Origin: Gammaproteobacteria bacterium
Lineage (GTDB): Bacteria > Pseudomonadota > Gammaproteobacteria > WOZS01
Length of the DNA: 43,161 nt
Direction of reading: 5' to 3'
Assembly (NCBI GenBank): GCA_011620135.1
Contig: WOZS01000036.1
Location: 27,122-70,282 of the forward strand
Shown here: piece by piece, positions 7,109 to 14,823 of the stretch
Layout: every line of letters begins with the position of its first letter
Position numbering within the stretch: position 1 is the first letter of the stretch
Position numbers and translations under genes: made by a program
Notes under the pieces: generated by a model
The model's input: only the letters and a program-made list of their open reading frames with translations
What the model was told of the DNA's origin: nothing
Database searches by the model: none

Positions 7109-9333
7109 CCATGGCGCTCTCGCAGGATCCTGGCGGCAGCCACCATGTTGGCCAGCGCCGGCTTGACCTCTTCTGTGCGGCGGGTTTTGAGCCCGCAGTC
7201 CGGGTTGACCCAGAGCCGTTCCCTGGGGATCAGCGTCAGGGCCTTTTCCAGCAACGCCACCATTTCTTCTGTGGTGGGGATCCGTGGCGAGTGGATGTCG
7301 TAGACGCCAGGGCCGATCTCATTGGGGTAGGCAAAGGCCCGGAAGGCCTCCAGCAATTCCATGCGGGAGCGAGAGCACTCGATGGAGATCACATCGGCAT
7401 CCATGGCGGCAATGGCGGGCATGATGTCATTAAACTCGGAATAGCACATGTGGGTGTGGATCTGGGTAGCCGGGGCAGCACCACAGGCGGCTACGCGAAA
7501 GGCACATGCCGCCCAGAGGAGGTAGTCGTCCCAGTCCTTGCGGCGCAGCGGCAAGGCTTCCCGGAAGGCGGGCTCGTCGATCTGAATGAAGCCGATGCCG
7601 GCGCGTTCCAGGTCGGCCACCTCCTCACGCAGTGCCAGAGCAATCTCCATGCCGTGCTGGCGCCACGCAGCCCCTTCCTGGGCAAAGGACCACTTGAGGA
7701 TGGTCACAGGGCCGGTGAGCATGCCCTTGACGGGGCGCTTCGTCAGCGACTGGGCATGGGTGATCCACGACACGGTCATGGGCTCGGGACGGGACACTGG
7801 GCCATGGACGATGGGCGGCTTGGTGCACCGCGAGCCATAGCTCTGCACCCAGCCGTGCTCGGTGACCACCATGCCGTCCAGCAGCTCGCCAAAGTACTCC
7901 ACCATGTCATTGCGCTCGGGCTCACCATGGACCAGCACATCGAGCTCGAGCTCCTCCTGGAGCCGGATCACCTGGGCGATCTCCTGTTCCATGGCCTGGC
8001 GGTAGTCACCCGGGGTTATCCTGCCCTGGCGCAGGGCAGCCCGCGCCCCACGGATGCCCGGGGTCTGGGGAAAGGAGCCGATGGTGGTGGTGGGAAACAC
8101 CGGAAGCGGCCAGCGTTGGCGCTGCAGCCTGGCGCGCTGGGCATAGGGCATGCTGCGCCTGTCGAGACCGGCAACATCATTGCGTCCCGTGGCGGCCTGC
8201 GCTGGCTGCACCGAGACTGCAGGCGTTTTCCCGCTGCGCAGGGCATCCTGCAAGGAGCCCAGCTCATGAAGCTTCTGCACAGCAAAGGCAAGCTTGGCGC
8301 GCACGGCGGGATCAAGACGCTCCTCGAGATCGAGGTCCATGGGCGCATGCATCATGGGACAGGAGCTCCCCAGCCACAAACCGCCGGGACGGCTGCCATG
8401 CGCTCTCAGCTCAGTTGCCCAATGGGGCAGATCGCAGCGCCATACGCCGCGGCCATCCACCACGCCCACCGACAGCAGGCGATCATCTGGCCACTGCTGG
8501 GCGATGGCCGGCCAATCCGCAGCACCGCGGCACAGGTCCAGGTGCAACCCGGCCACGGGCAGCTTCGTGACCCAGGTACCGTGTGCCCCCAGCGGGCCAT
8601 AGTAGCTGGCCAGCAGGATGCTCGATGTGGTCTGCCGGCTCAGCTGCTCGTAGGCGGAGCGCATGGCCGCACACCAGCGCTCATCCAGATCCAGCGCCAG
8701 GATGGGCTCGTCCAGTTCCACCCAGGGGCAGTCGCGCAGCGCATCCAGCAGTTCACCATAGGCATCCAGCAGTGCCGGCAGCAGTTCCAGTTTATCGAAG
8801 GCTGCACCCTGGGCCTTGCTGAGGTGCAGGAAGGTCAAAGGACCGATCAGCACCGGCTTGGGCTGCAGGCCAGCCTGCCTGGCCTCCTGGAGCTGGGCGA
8901 GGAGATCGGCGGGATTGGCGCTGAAACGCTGCCCTGCTGCCAGTTCCGGCACCAGGTAGTGATAATTGGTATCGAACCATTTGGTCATTTCCAGGGCAGG
9001 CGTATCCTTGCCGCCCCGGGCCATGCCGAAATAGCCCTCGAGCCCCGGGGCGGCACCGAAGCGCTGCGGGAGCGCACCCAGGCGCACCATCATGTCCAGC
9101 ATGGGATCATAGAGCGAGAAATCCCCCACCGTGACCCAGTCCAGACCGGCCTGATGCTGTGCCTGCCAGCCGGCCAGGCGCACGGCACGGGCCGTTTGCA
9201 GCAAGACAGACTCATCCGTGGTACCGCGCCAGAAATCCTCCAGGGCAAACTTGAGCTCCCGCTTGCGTCCCATGCGCGGGAAGCCAATGACATGGGCCTG
9301 GATGACATGGGCCTGACTGGTTGGTTGTTTCAT
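7105..9333 (-). CDS. metE: Cobalamin-independent methionine synthase
   Basis: MetE transfers the methyl group of 5-methyltetrahydropteroyl-triglutamate to homocysteine. Zinc ligands are visible in order: His and Cys of IHTHMCYSEF, Glu of ISIECSRSR and Cys of VNPDCGLKTR. The N-terminal half (GFPRMGRKRELK, then TKWFDTNYHYLVPE) and the C-terminal barrel (TTTIGSFPQTP) are complete. The start is the ATG at 9333 (742 residues); a longer frame exists upstream but the family normally begins near GFPR. A GGAG lies about 10 bases upstream. An in-frame 15-bp duplication (9291-9315) gives QAHVI twice just before the conserved N-terminus. No SAM riboswitch or T-box is visible in the 5' region. A propeller gene is coupled downstream. 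Confidence 0.96.
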   Translation of the reverse strand: MKQPTSQAHVIQAHVIGFPRMGRKRELKFALEDFWRGTTDESVLLQTARAVRLAGWQAQHQAGLDWVTVGDFSLYDPMLDMMVRLGALPQRFGAAPGLEGYFGMARGGKDTPALEMTKWFDTNYHYLVPELAAGQRFSANPADLLAQLQEARQAGLQPKPVLIGPLTFLHLSKAQGAAFDKLELLPALLDAYGELLDALRDCPWVELDEPILALDLDERWCAAMRSAYEQLSRQTTSSILLASYYGPLGAHGTWVTKLPVAGLHLDLCRGAADWPAIAQQWPDDRLLSVGVVDGRGVWRCDLPHWATELRAHGSRPGGLWLGSSCPMMHAPMDLDLEERLDPAVRAKLAFAVQKLHELGSLQDALRSGKTPAVSVQPAQAATGRNDVAGLDRRSMPYAQRARLQRQRWPLPVFPTTTIGSFPQTPGIRGARAALRQGRITPGDYRQAMEQEIAQVIRLQEELELDVLVHGEPERNDMVEYFGELLDGMVVTEHGWVQSYGSRCTKPPIVHGPVSRPEPMTVSWITHAQSLTKRPVKGMLTGPVTILKWSFAQEGAAWRQHGMEIALALREEVADLERAGIGFIQIDEPAFREALPLRRKDWDDYLLWAACAFRVAACGAAPATQIHTHMCYSEFNDIMPAIAAMDADVISIECSRSRMELLEAFRAFAYPNEIGPGVYDIHSPRIPTTEEMVALLEKALTLIPRERLWVNPDCGLKTRRTEEVKPALANMVAAARILRERHG

Positions 9334-9395
9334 CGCCTTATACTCCGTGGGTCGTTTTTGAGGATCAGGACGTATTGTACTCTGGCCCCGGGGTT

Positions 9396-9424
9396 TTGAC
9401 ATGAGCCCCCTTGCCAACTACAAC
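9396..9424 (+). promoter_or_regulatory. Candidate promoter of the esterase gene
   Basis: A perfect -35 TTGACA (9396-9401) is followed by a 17-bp spacer and TACAAC (9419-9424). The predicted transcript would start about 70 bases before the GTG at 9502. The same divergent gap holds a minus-strand TACAAT (complement at 9374-9379) with no good -35, which may serve metE. Confidence 0.45.
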
Positions 9425-9501
9425 CTTTATAAGCAGCGCGCAGCCGATGCCGCGCGGTGGCAACTGAACCATGGTTGGCAGCAATCAAGGAGGGATGACC
9501 G

Positions 9502-10392
9502 GTGAGTATCGAGGATCTCAAGGCGTTGATGGGGCAGATGCAGGGCAGCGTCCCCGAGGGTCCGGATCGAATCCAGGCCTTTCGTGAGGTGTATGACGGG
9601 CTGTCCATGATGTTTCCTTTTCCGGATGATGGCACCTTGCGCGCAGCGCAGGAAGGCGGCGTTCCGGGTGCCTGGATCGAAGCACCCGGAGCCGAGCGCA
9701 GCGGCGCCATGCTGTATCTGCATGGTGGTGGTTATGCCCTGGGCTCCGTCCTGAGCCACAAGGAGCTGGTCTACCGCTTATCGGCTGCCTCCAGGCGCCC
9801 AGGCTTCCTGGTGGACTACAGGCGGGCTCCGGAAAACCCCTTTCCCGCCGCCCTGGACGATGCCACCGCCGCCTATCAGGGCCTGCTGGGCTCCGGCCTG
9901 CAGCCCAAACAGATCACCATCCTGGGCGATTCGGCAGGCGGTGGCCTCACCATGGCCACGTTGCTGGCCCTGCGCCAGAAAAATATCCCCTTGCCTGGGT
10001 CCGCTGTATGTCTGAGCCCCTGGGCGGACCTGACACTATCCGGCAAGGCCCATGAGACCCGTGAGGCCCGGGACCCCATTGTGCGCCGCGAGGATCTCCT
10101 GGGTTGGGTAAAGGCCTATGCCGGCCAGGAAAAGCCTGGCAATCCGCTGCTCTCGCCTGTCTTTGGGGATCTGTCCGGGCTGCCGCCGGTGCTGATCCAG
10201 GTGGGTACGGAGGAAACCCTGTATGACGATGCCTGCATGCTGGCCGCCGGGCTTGCCAAGGGTGAAGGCACTTATACCTTCGAGGCATGGCCGGGGATGA
10301 CCCATGTCTTCCAGCAATTCTCCGGCATGGTGCCCGAGGGCTTGACGGCCATCGAGCATATCGGCGCATTCATCAATGCGCATGGCCCCTGA
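9502..10392 (+). CDS. Alpha/beta hydrolase, HSL-type esterase
   Basis: This 296-residue enzyme carries the hormone-sensitive-lipase family signature: oxyanion loop HGGG (74-77), nucleophile S144 in GDSAGG, probable acid E238 in VGTEETLYDD and H268 in GMTHVF. Members hydrolyse short-chain acyl esters; the physiological substrate cannot be told from sequence. It has no signal peptide and should be cytoplasmic. The start is GTG at 9502, with a strong AAGGAGGG ribosome site 7 bases upstream. It is divergent from metE and separated from the next gene by 114 bp with its own -10 element, so it may be monocistronic. Confidence 0.88.
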   Translation: MSIEDLKALMGQMQGSVPEGPDRIQAFREVYDGLSMMFPFPDDGTLRAAQEGGVPGAWIEAPGAERSGAMLYLHGGGYALGSVLSHKELVYRLSAASRRPGFLVDYRRAPENPFPAALDDATAAYQGLLGSGLQPKQITILGDSAGGGLTMATLLALRQKNIPLPGSAVCLSPWADLTLSGKAHETREARDPIVRREDLLGWVKAYAGQEKPGNPLLSPVFGDLSGLPPVLIQVGTEETLYDDACMLAAGLAKGEGTYTFEAWPGMTHVFQQFSGMVPEGLTAIEHIGAFINAHGP

Positions 10393-10494
10393 TCAATCAG
10401 TGGGCGCAATCAGTCGATAAACAGGAGACCGGACCCAGGCATGAGGCTGCATGGGAAAAGGGTGCTGCAGTATCTGCAGCCATAAGGGGCGCTG

Positions 10495-10500
10495 TACAAT
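10495..10500 (+). promoter_or_regulatory. -10 element just before the NRDE gene
   Basis: TACAAT at 10495-10500 ends only 6 bases before the ATG at 10507. A transcript from it would begin at or next to the start codon. There is no Shine-Dalgarno sequence and the -35 region is poor, so leaderless expression is possible but not shown. Confidence 0.4.
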
Positions 10501-10506
10501 ACTCTC

Positions 10507-11418
10507 ATGTGTCTGCTGGCCTGCGCCTGGCGTTGTCATCCCGACCTGGGCGTGATCATCGCGGCCAACCGCGACGAATACCACCAGCGCCTGGCCGCGC
10601 CGGCGGCGTGGTGGCCCGGTGGGTCACAGATAGCCGGTGGCCGCGACCTGCAAGGTGGCGGCAGCTGGCTTGCCTTGCATCGCCAGGGCCGTTTTGCTGC
10701 GCTGACCAATGTGCGTGGCGCCACCGCCCCTGCCGGGGCCCCATCCCGCGGAACACTGGTGTCCAATTTCTTGCACAGTGAACACTCCTGTGCGGACTAT
10801 GCCCAGCAGGTGCTGGCCACATGGACCGGGTATGCGGGCTTCAACCTGCTGCTTGGTGATCTGGGTCTTGGGAGACATCCTGCCGGACTGCACCATCTGA
10901 GCAATGTGCCCACGCCCCACCATGTGGTGCTGCCACCGGGTATCTATGCCATGAGCAATGGCGCCCTGGACGAACCCTGGCCCAAGCTGCAGCGCATCAA
11001 GGCAGGTTTCACCCAGATCGTGCAGCAGGCAGGGCCACCGCTCCTGGGTCATTTGCGCCTCGATGCCCTGGCATTGGTCAGTGTACTGCGCGATGAGACC
11101 CTGGCCCCGGATCACCAGCTTCCTGCCACGGGCGTGCCATTGCACTGGGAACGGCTGTTGTCGGCGATTTTTGTGATGAGCCCAACCTATGGCACCCGCT
11201 GCTCCACCATCGCCCTGCTGGGTCAGGCGGGCGGTGGCGCCTTGTGCGAGCTCAGCTACAATGCTCAAGGCAGCGCCACCTCTCAAGCCACGGTGTGCTG
11301 GCAGCCGGAGCTGCTGGGCCCGTCAGGGCCGGCGTCAGCAGGACTGCGGAAAAAAACAGCTGAACCGGACCAGGTCAATACAGGACACAGTAGCCCTGGT
11401 GCTCAGCGATGGCGGTGA
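10507..11418 (+). CDS. NRDE family protein (TANGO2-like)
   Basis: The N-terminus MCLL with Cys at position 2, the AANRDEY motif, GGRDLQGGGSWLAL and ALTNVR identify the NRDE/TANGO2 family, which has an Ntn-hydrolase-like fold. Cys2 fits the N-terminal nucleophile position of that fold. The biochemical role of bacterial members is not settled; eukaryotic TANGO2 is linked to lipid or heme handling. The conserved Cys2 fixes the start at 10507 even though no ribosome site is present. At 303 residues it has a C-terminal tail (after about 270) that looks unconserved. It converges with the YcbK-like gene. Confidence 0.85.
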   Translation: MCLLACAWRCHPDLGVIIAANRDEYHQRLAAPAAWWPGGSQIAGGRDLQGGGSWLALHRQGRFAALTNVRGATAPAGAPSRGTLVSNFLHSEHSCADYAQQVLATWTGYAGFNLLLGDLGLGRHPAGLHHLSNVPTPHHVVLPPGIYAMSNGALDEPWPKLQRIKAGFTQIVQQAGPPLLGHLRLDALALVSVLRDETLAPDHQLPATGVPLHWERLLSAIFVMSPTYGTRCSTIALLGQAGGGALCELSYNAQGSATSQATVCWQPELLGPSGPASAGLRKKTAEPDQVNTGHSSPGAQRWR

Positions 11419-11442
11419 TGGTGGCCGGGTGCCACTTCATCA

Positions 11443-11467
11443 GCAAGCCGCTGTCAGGCTGGCTTGC
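11443..11467. terminator. Hairpin between convergent genes
   Basis: GCAAGCC (11443-11449) pairs perfectly with GGCTTGC (11461-11467) around an 11-base loop in the gap between the NRDE gene and the YcbK-like gene. There is no T tract, so intrinsic termination is uncertain. Confidence 0.35.
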
Positions 11468-11528
11468 AACCCATGGCTTCACGCCGCATGCGCCCCAGCA
11501 AGCCCAATGAAACAAACAGGGGCGACCC

Positions 11529-12119
11529 TCACCACATGCGAAATGGCCCGGTATCCACATGGATGAAATTGGAGTCGGGATAAAAACCGACCCCGCCCTT
11601 GCCAATGTCTACCGCCATGGCCCACAGGTCATCCAGGGGCACGCCGGGGATGCGCAGGTCAATGGCCTGGCCCTTGGTGTGGTAGCTGTGCAATGCCACG
11701 CCGCGGGTGGTGCGGCGCAGCATGCGATTGGTCTGGGGAGAACGGTAGCCGGAGACCACCTCCACATTGCCCTGGCCGGCCAGCTTGGTGAGCCGGAAGA
11801 CCACATCGAACAGCAAGGGGTCCATGACATGGGTGGTACCGGTCCGATGGTCGCGCAGCAGCATGGCGAGCCTCGCCAGACCGCCTTTCAGATAGCGCCC
11901 GCCCATCCAATAGGTGATGGCCGCCTCCTCCCCGGTTTGGGCATTGAGCATGGTGAGGCTGCGTGGCGCCAGCGAGGCGGACATGGTGGCGCGTCCGGCC
12001 AGCGGCAGGATGCTTGTGGCACAACCTGCCGCGAGATACAGGAAGCGACGCCGCGAGGCGGGGCGCTGTCCATCTGGGCCGTTTTCGATCTGCTGTGCGC
12101 CTTCTGTTTGCTGCGTCAT
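11529..12119 (-). CDS. YcbK/MepK-like murein endopeptidase (DUF882), Tat-exported
   Basis: The product has 196 residues. The N-terminus carries a twin-arginine signal, S-R-R-R-F-L at 22-27 followed by a hydrophobic stretch, so export through TatABC is predicted. The mature domain has the M15-like zinc peptidase pattern of YcbK: SGYRSP, HSYHTKGQAID (zinc His and Asp) and FIHVDTG (zinc His). E. coli MepK cuts mDAP-mDAP cross-links in peptidoglycan; the same role here is inferred. The ATG has AGGAGG 4 bases upstream. It stands back to back with a YcbL-like gene; in E. coli ycbK and ycbL are adjacent but point the same way. Confidence 0.88.
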   Translation of the reverse strand: MTQQTEGAQQIENGPDGQRPASRRRFLYLAAGCATSILPLAGRATMSASLAPRSLTMLNAQTGEEAAITYWMGGRYLKGGLARLAMLLRDHRTGTTHVMDPLLFDVVFRLTKLAGQGNVEVVSGYRSPQTNRMLRRTTRGVALHSYHTKGQAIDLRIPGVPLDDLWAMAVDIGKGGVGFYPDSNFIHVDTGPFRMW

Positions 12120-12169
12120 GTGTCCTCCTGTTGAGCGATTCCCGGGGGAACGTGCCTATAAATTCCTTG

Positions 12170-12186
12170 CCATGATGCTATCATGG
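12170..12186. promoter_or_regulatory. Palindrome in the ycbK/ycbL divergent promoter region
   Basis: CCATGAT (12170-12176) and ATCATGG (12180-12186) form a perfect 7-bp dyad around GCT, centred in the 176-bp gap between two divergent genes. It could be an operator or a small hairpin. Three copies of GTCACA follow at 12217, 12232 and 12243. Confidence 0.3.
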
Positions 12187-12295
12187 GAGCAAGTCTTCAA
12201 GTGGTTTGTCATACAGGTCACAACAGCGATTGTCACAGAGAGGTCACAGGGCCGCCGGGCGCGGCGCGGTTTTTGTGGAATATGGGCAAGTAGAG

Positions 12296-12937
12296 ATGCT
12301 GCGATTCACGATCATCCCGGTGACTCCCTACCAACAGAACTGCTCGGTGCTCTGGTGCAGCCGAACCAAGCGGGCCGCTGTGGTTGATCCAGGAGGAGAC
12401 CTGGAGCGCATCAAGCAGCTCATCGACTCCCAGGGGCTTGTGGTGGAGCGTATCCTCATCACCCATGGTCATCTGGATCATGCCGGTGGTGCTGCGGCCT
12501 TGGCCGAACAGCTGGCCGTCCCCATCGAGGGGCCCCACCCGGAAGATCGGTTCTGGATCGACATGCTGCCCGAGCAAGGCCGCATGATGGGCTTTGCGGG
12601 GCAGGCTTTCACGCCCCAGCGCTGGCTCGAAGATGGCGATACAGTGGATGTGGGCGAGATGCGCCTCGAGGTGCTGCACTGCCCCGGACACACCCCGGGT
12701 CATGTGGTGTTCTTTCAACCCGAATGGCGTCTGGCTGCGGTGGGTGACGTGCTCTTTGCCGGCTCCATTGGGCGTACCGATCTGCCGGGCGGCGACCATC
12801 GCGCGCTGCTCCATGCCATCCGCACCAAGCTCTGGCCTCTTGGTGATGACGTGCGCTTCATTCCAGGGCACGGACCCATGTCCACCTTCGGCGATGAGCG
12901 CAAAAGCAATCCTTTCGTGGGCGAAGGGTCTGCCTAG
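12296..12937 (+). CDS. YcbL-like metallo-beta-lactamase-fold hydrolase
   Basis: The 213-residue protein has the glyoxalase-II-like metal site: THGHLDHAGG, HCPGHTPGH, VGDVLFAGSIGRTDLPGG and FIPGHGPMS. This matches YcbL (GloC), a small type II glyoxalase that hydrolyses S-lactoylglutathione; lacking the C-terminal helical domain separates it from GloB, which is also in this window. The start at ATG 12296 was chosen because family members begin right before the IIPVTPYQQNC segment; the ribosome site is weak. An upstream in-frame extension to 12206 encodes no conserved sequence. It probably helps detoxify methylglyoxal. Confidence 0.87.
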   Translation: MLRFTIIPVTPYQQNCSVLWCSRTKRAAVVDPGGDLERIKQLIDSQGLVVERILITHGHLDHAGGAAALAEQLAVPIEGPHPEDRFWIDMLPEQGRMMGFAGQAFTPQRWLEDGDTVDVGEMRLEVLHCPGHTPGHVVFFQPEWRLAAVGDVLFAGSIGRTDLPGGDHRALLHAIRTKLWPLGDDVRFIPGHGPMSTFGDERKSNPFVGEGSA

Positions 12938-13268
12938 ATGCTTGATCGTCGTCGCCGCCGACCCATGCGGGGCTTGCGCCCTTTGCTGGTATCCAGGCAG
13001 TCCTCCCCGAAGCGCTGCGCATCCACGGCATGCCCACCAGAGTGCACAGGGTGTGCTGATCGTCCCAGCAGGGCAGCCTGTGTCATGCTATTGCTGAGGG
13101 TTGGGCTGTGTTCCTGCAGAGCCTGGCCGCGGGTTCGTGCAGCCCGCGTTTGACAGGGCCATTGCTGGACCCAGCACAATAATTGGCTGCGCTGCCTTTC
13201 CCGGGGCCGGAACTCATGCTGCATCACTGCACTTGTCATCATCAACAACCTAACCACGGGGTATTATC
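12938..13268. other. 331-bp gap with only promoter-like sequence
   Basis: No credible gene is visible: frames on both strands are short, start poorly and give Arg/Cys-rich low-complexity proteins. The right third holds a candidate promoter for the flavin oxidoreductase (13150-13180). I see nothing else I can name. Confidence 0.6.
13150..13180 (+). promoter_or_regulatory. Candidate MerR-style promoter of the flavin oxidoreductase
   Basis: A perfect -35 TTGACA (13150-13155) and a -10-like CACAAT (13175-13180) are separated by 19 bp. The spacer holds the dyad TGCTGG-AC-CCAGCA (13163-13176). A long spacer with a dyad between the hexamers is how MerR-family activators are laid out. No regulator gene lies nearby, so this is inference. 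Confidence 0.4.
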
Positions 13269-14621
13269 ATGGCAGCAGAAAACAGCGCAACAGAGGCAAA
13301 CCAGCCCTTGTCTAGGGAGACCCTGCACCAACCCCTGACACTGCCGTGCGGTGCTGTGCTCAAGAACCGCCTGGCCAAGGCCGCCCTGACCGAAGGGCTC
13401 GCCGATGCGGCCAACAACCCCACCGTGGCCCATCAGCGTCTTTACGAACGCTGGGCCAGGGGCGGGGCTGCCCTGGTGCTGACCGGAAATGTCCAGGTGG
13501 ACCGTCGCTATCTGGAACGCCCTGGCAACATCGTCATCGAGGATCGCCAGGCCATTGAGGCTCTGCGAGCGCTGGCCGCAGCCGGCACCAGCGAGGACAC
13601 ACACCTGTGGATGCAGATCAGCCATGCTGGCCGGCAGACCACCGGCCTGATCAATACCGAACCAGTGGGGCCATCGGCCATACCCCTGGCCATGCCCAAG
13701 GCATTCAGAAGCCGCTTCGGCACGCCGCGCGCCCTCACCGAGGCGGAGATCCTGGATATCATCCAACGTTTCTCACTGGCGGCCACAGTGGCCCTGGAAG
13801 CAGGTTTTACGGGTGTGGAGGTGCATGCCGCCCATGGCTACCTGCTCTCGGAATTTCTCTCACCCAGAGCCAACACGCGCACCGATCGTTGGGGCGGCAG
13901 CCTCGAAAATCGCGCCCGGCTGTTGTTGGCGGTGATCGGCGCCATCCGCCAGGCGGTGGGTCCCGGCTTTCCCATTGGCGTCAAGCTCAATTCATCCGAT
14001 TTTCAAAAGGGCGGTTTCAACCATGCCGATTGCCTGCAGGTGGTCGCCTGGCTGAACGAGGCTGGCGTGGACCTGTTGGAGATCTCGGGCGGCAACTATG
14101 AACAGCCCGTGCTGATGGGCTTCAGCGGTCTCGAACCCGTCTATGATGAACAGGTACGCGACAGCACCAAACTGCGCGAGGGCTACTTCCTGGACTACGC
14201 AGCCCGTGTCCGCCAGGTGGCGCGCATGCCGGTCATGGTGACTGGGGGCTTGCGCAGCGCTGTGGTCATGACCCAGGCGCTGGCCCAGGACGACTGTCAG
14301 TTGATCGGCATGGGCCGGCCCTTTTGTGTCATGCCTGACCTGCCCCGGCGCCTGCTGGACGGGACGCTCGACCAGGCCCCAACGCCAGAGAAAACCCTGC
14401 GCTATGGCCCGGGCTTCCTTGGCCCCAACAGCAAGAATGATCTGATCCGGCTCATCAACAATTTTTCCACCCAAGCCTGGTTTTGCATGCAGTTGATCCG
14501 CATGGGCCAAGGACAGGACCCTGATCCCGGCATGAGCCTCATGAGGGCCATGGCACGCTATGAATATTTCGAGCGCCGCTGCGCCAAGGCTGTGTTACAA
14601 CGCTTGCAGCCAGCTGCTTGA
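13269..14621 (+). CDS. NADH:flavin oxidoreductase, old yellow enzyme type
   Basis: This 450-residue FMN TIM-barrel protein shows LKNRLAKAALTE near the N-terminus, HAAHGYLLSEFLSP followed by TDRWGGSLENR, and VTGGLRS and IGMGRPF phosphate-binding segments near the end of the barrel. It lacks the C-terminal iron-sulfur and FAD/NAD domains of 2,4-dienoyl-CoA reductase, so it is a single-domain ene-reductase-like enzyme. The last 60 or so residues form a helical tail. The substrate is unknown; OYE proteins often reduce electrophilic enones. Ribosome binding is weak (GGGG 8 bases upstream). It appears to be its own unit, followed by an opposing tRNA. Confidence 0.88.
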   Translation: MAAENSATEANQPLSRETLHQPLTLPCGAVLKNRLAKAALTEGLADAANNPTVAHQRLYERWARGGAALVLTGNVQVDRRYLERPGNIVIEDRQAIEALRALAAAGTSEDTHLWMQISHAGRQTTGLINTEPVGPSAIPLAMPKAFRSRFGTPRALTEAEILDIIQRFSLAATVALEAGFTGVEVHAAHGYLLSEFLSPRANTRTDRWGGSLENRARLLLAVIGAIRQAVGPGFPIGVKLNSSDFQKGGFNHADCLQVVAWLNEAGVDLLEISGGNYEQPVLMGFSGLEPVYDEQVRDSTKLREGYFLDYAARVRQVARMPVMVTGGLRSAVVMTQALAQDDCQLIGMGRPFCVMPDLPRRLLDGTLDQAPTPEKTLRYGPGFLGPNSKNDLIRLINNFSTQAWFCMQLIRMGQGQDPDPGMSLMRAMARYEYFERRCAKAVLQRLQPAA

Positions 14622-14698
14622 GCGCTGCTGTCAGGCTGGCGCATGGGTCTGCAGGCCATGCATATGGCCCCAGCAATCTGCTGCGGAATGGGTGATCT

Positions 14699-14774
14699 TG
14701 GTGCCGGCGAAGGGAGTCGAACCCCCGACCTGCCGATTACGAATCGGCTGCTCTACCAACTGAGCTACGCCGGC
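14699..14774 (-). tRNA. tRNA-Thr (anticodon CGT)
   Basis: The minus strand folds into a standard cloverleaf: acceptor GCCGGCG/CGCCGGC fully paired, D arm GCTC/GAGC, anticodon stem GCCGA/TCGGC with loop TTCGTAA giving CGT, and a T arm with TTCGACT. The discriminator is A and CCA is encoded (14701-14699). It reads the Thr codon ACG. A minus-strand TAGAAT about 16 bases upstream (complement at 14791-14796) is a plausible -10. Confidence 0.96.
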
Positions 14775-14823
14775 GCAGCACATCCGGATTATTCTACCGC
14801 TTTTCCTGAAACTTGGGAGGATC

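Noticed and set aside
7111-9399. A 762-codon open frame antisense to almost all of metE
   Set aside because: The minus-strand MetE is certain. The plus-strand frame has no family-like sequence and is the kind of long antisense frame GC-rich codon usage produces.
9334-9501. SAM riboswitch or T-box upstream of metE
   Set aside because: The leader is about 40 bases from the best -10 and shows none of the conserved helices of such elements.
12938-13153. A 71-codon Arg/Cys-rich frame after the YcbL-like gene
   Set aside because: It has poor codon usage, no ribosome site and a composition typical of out-of-frame GC-rich DNA.
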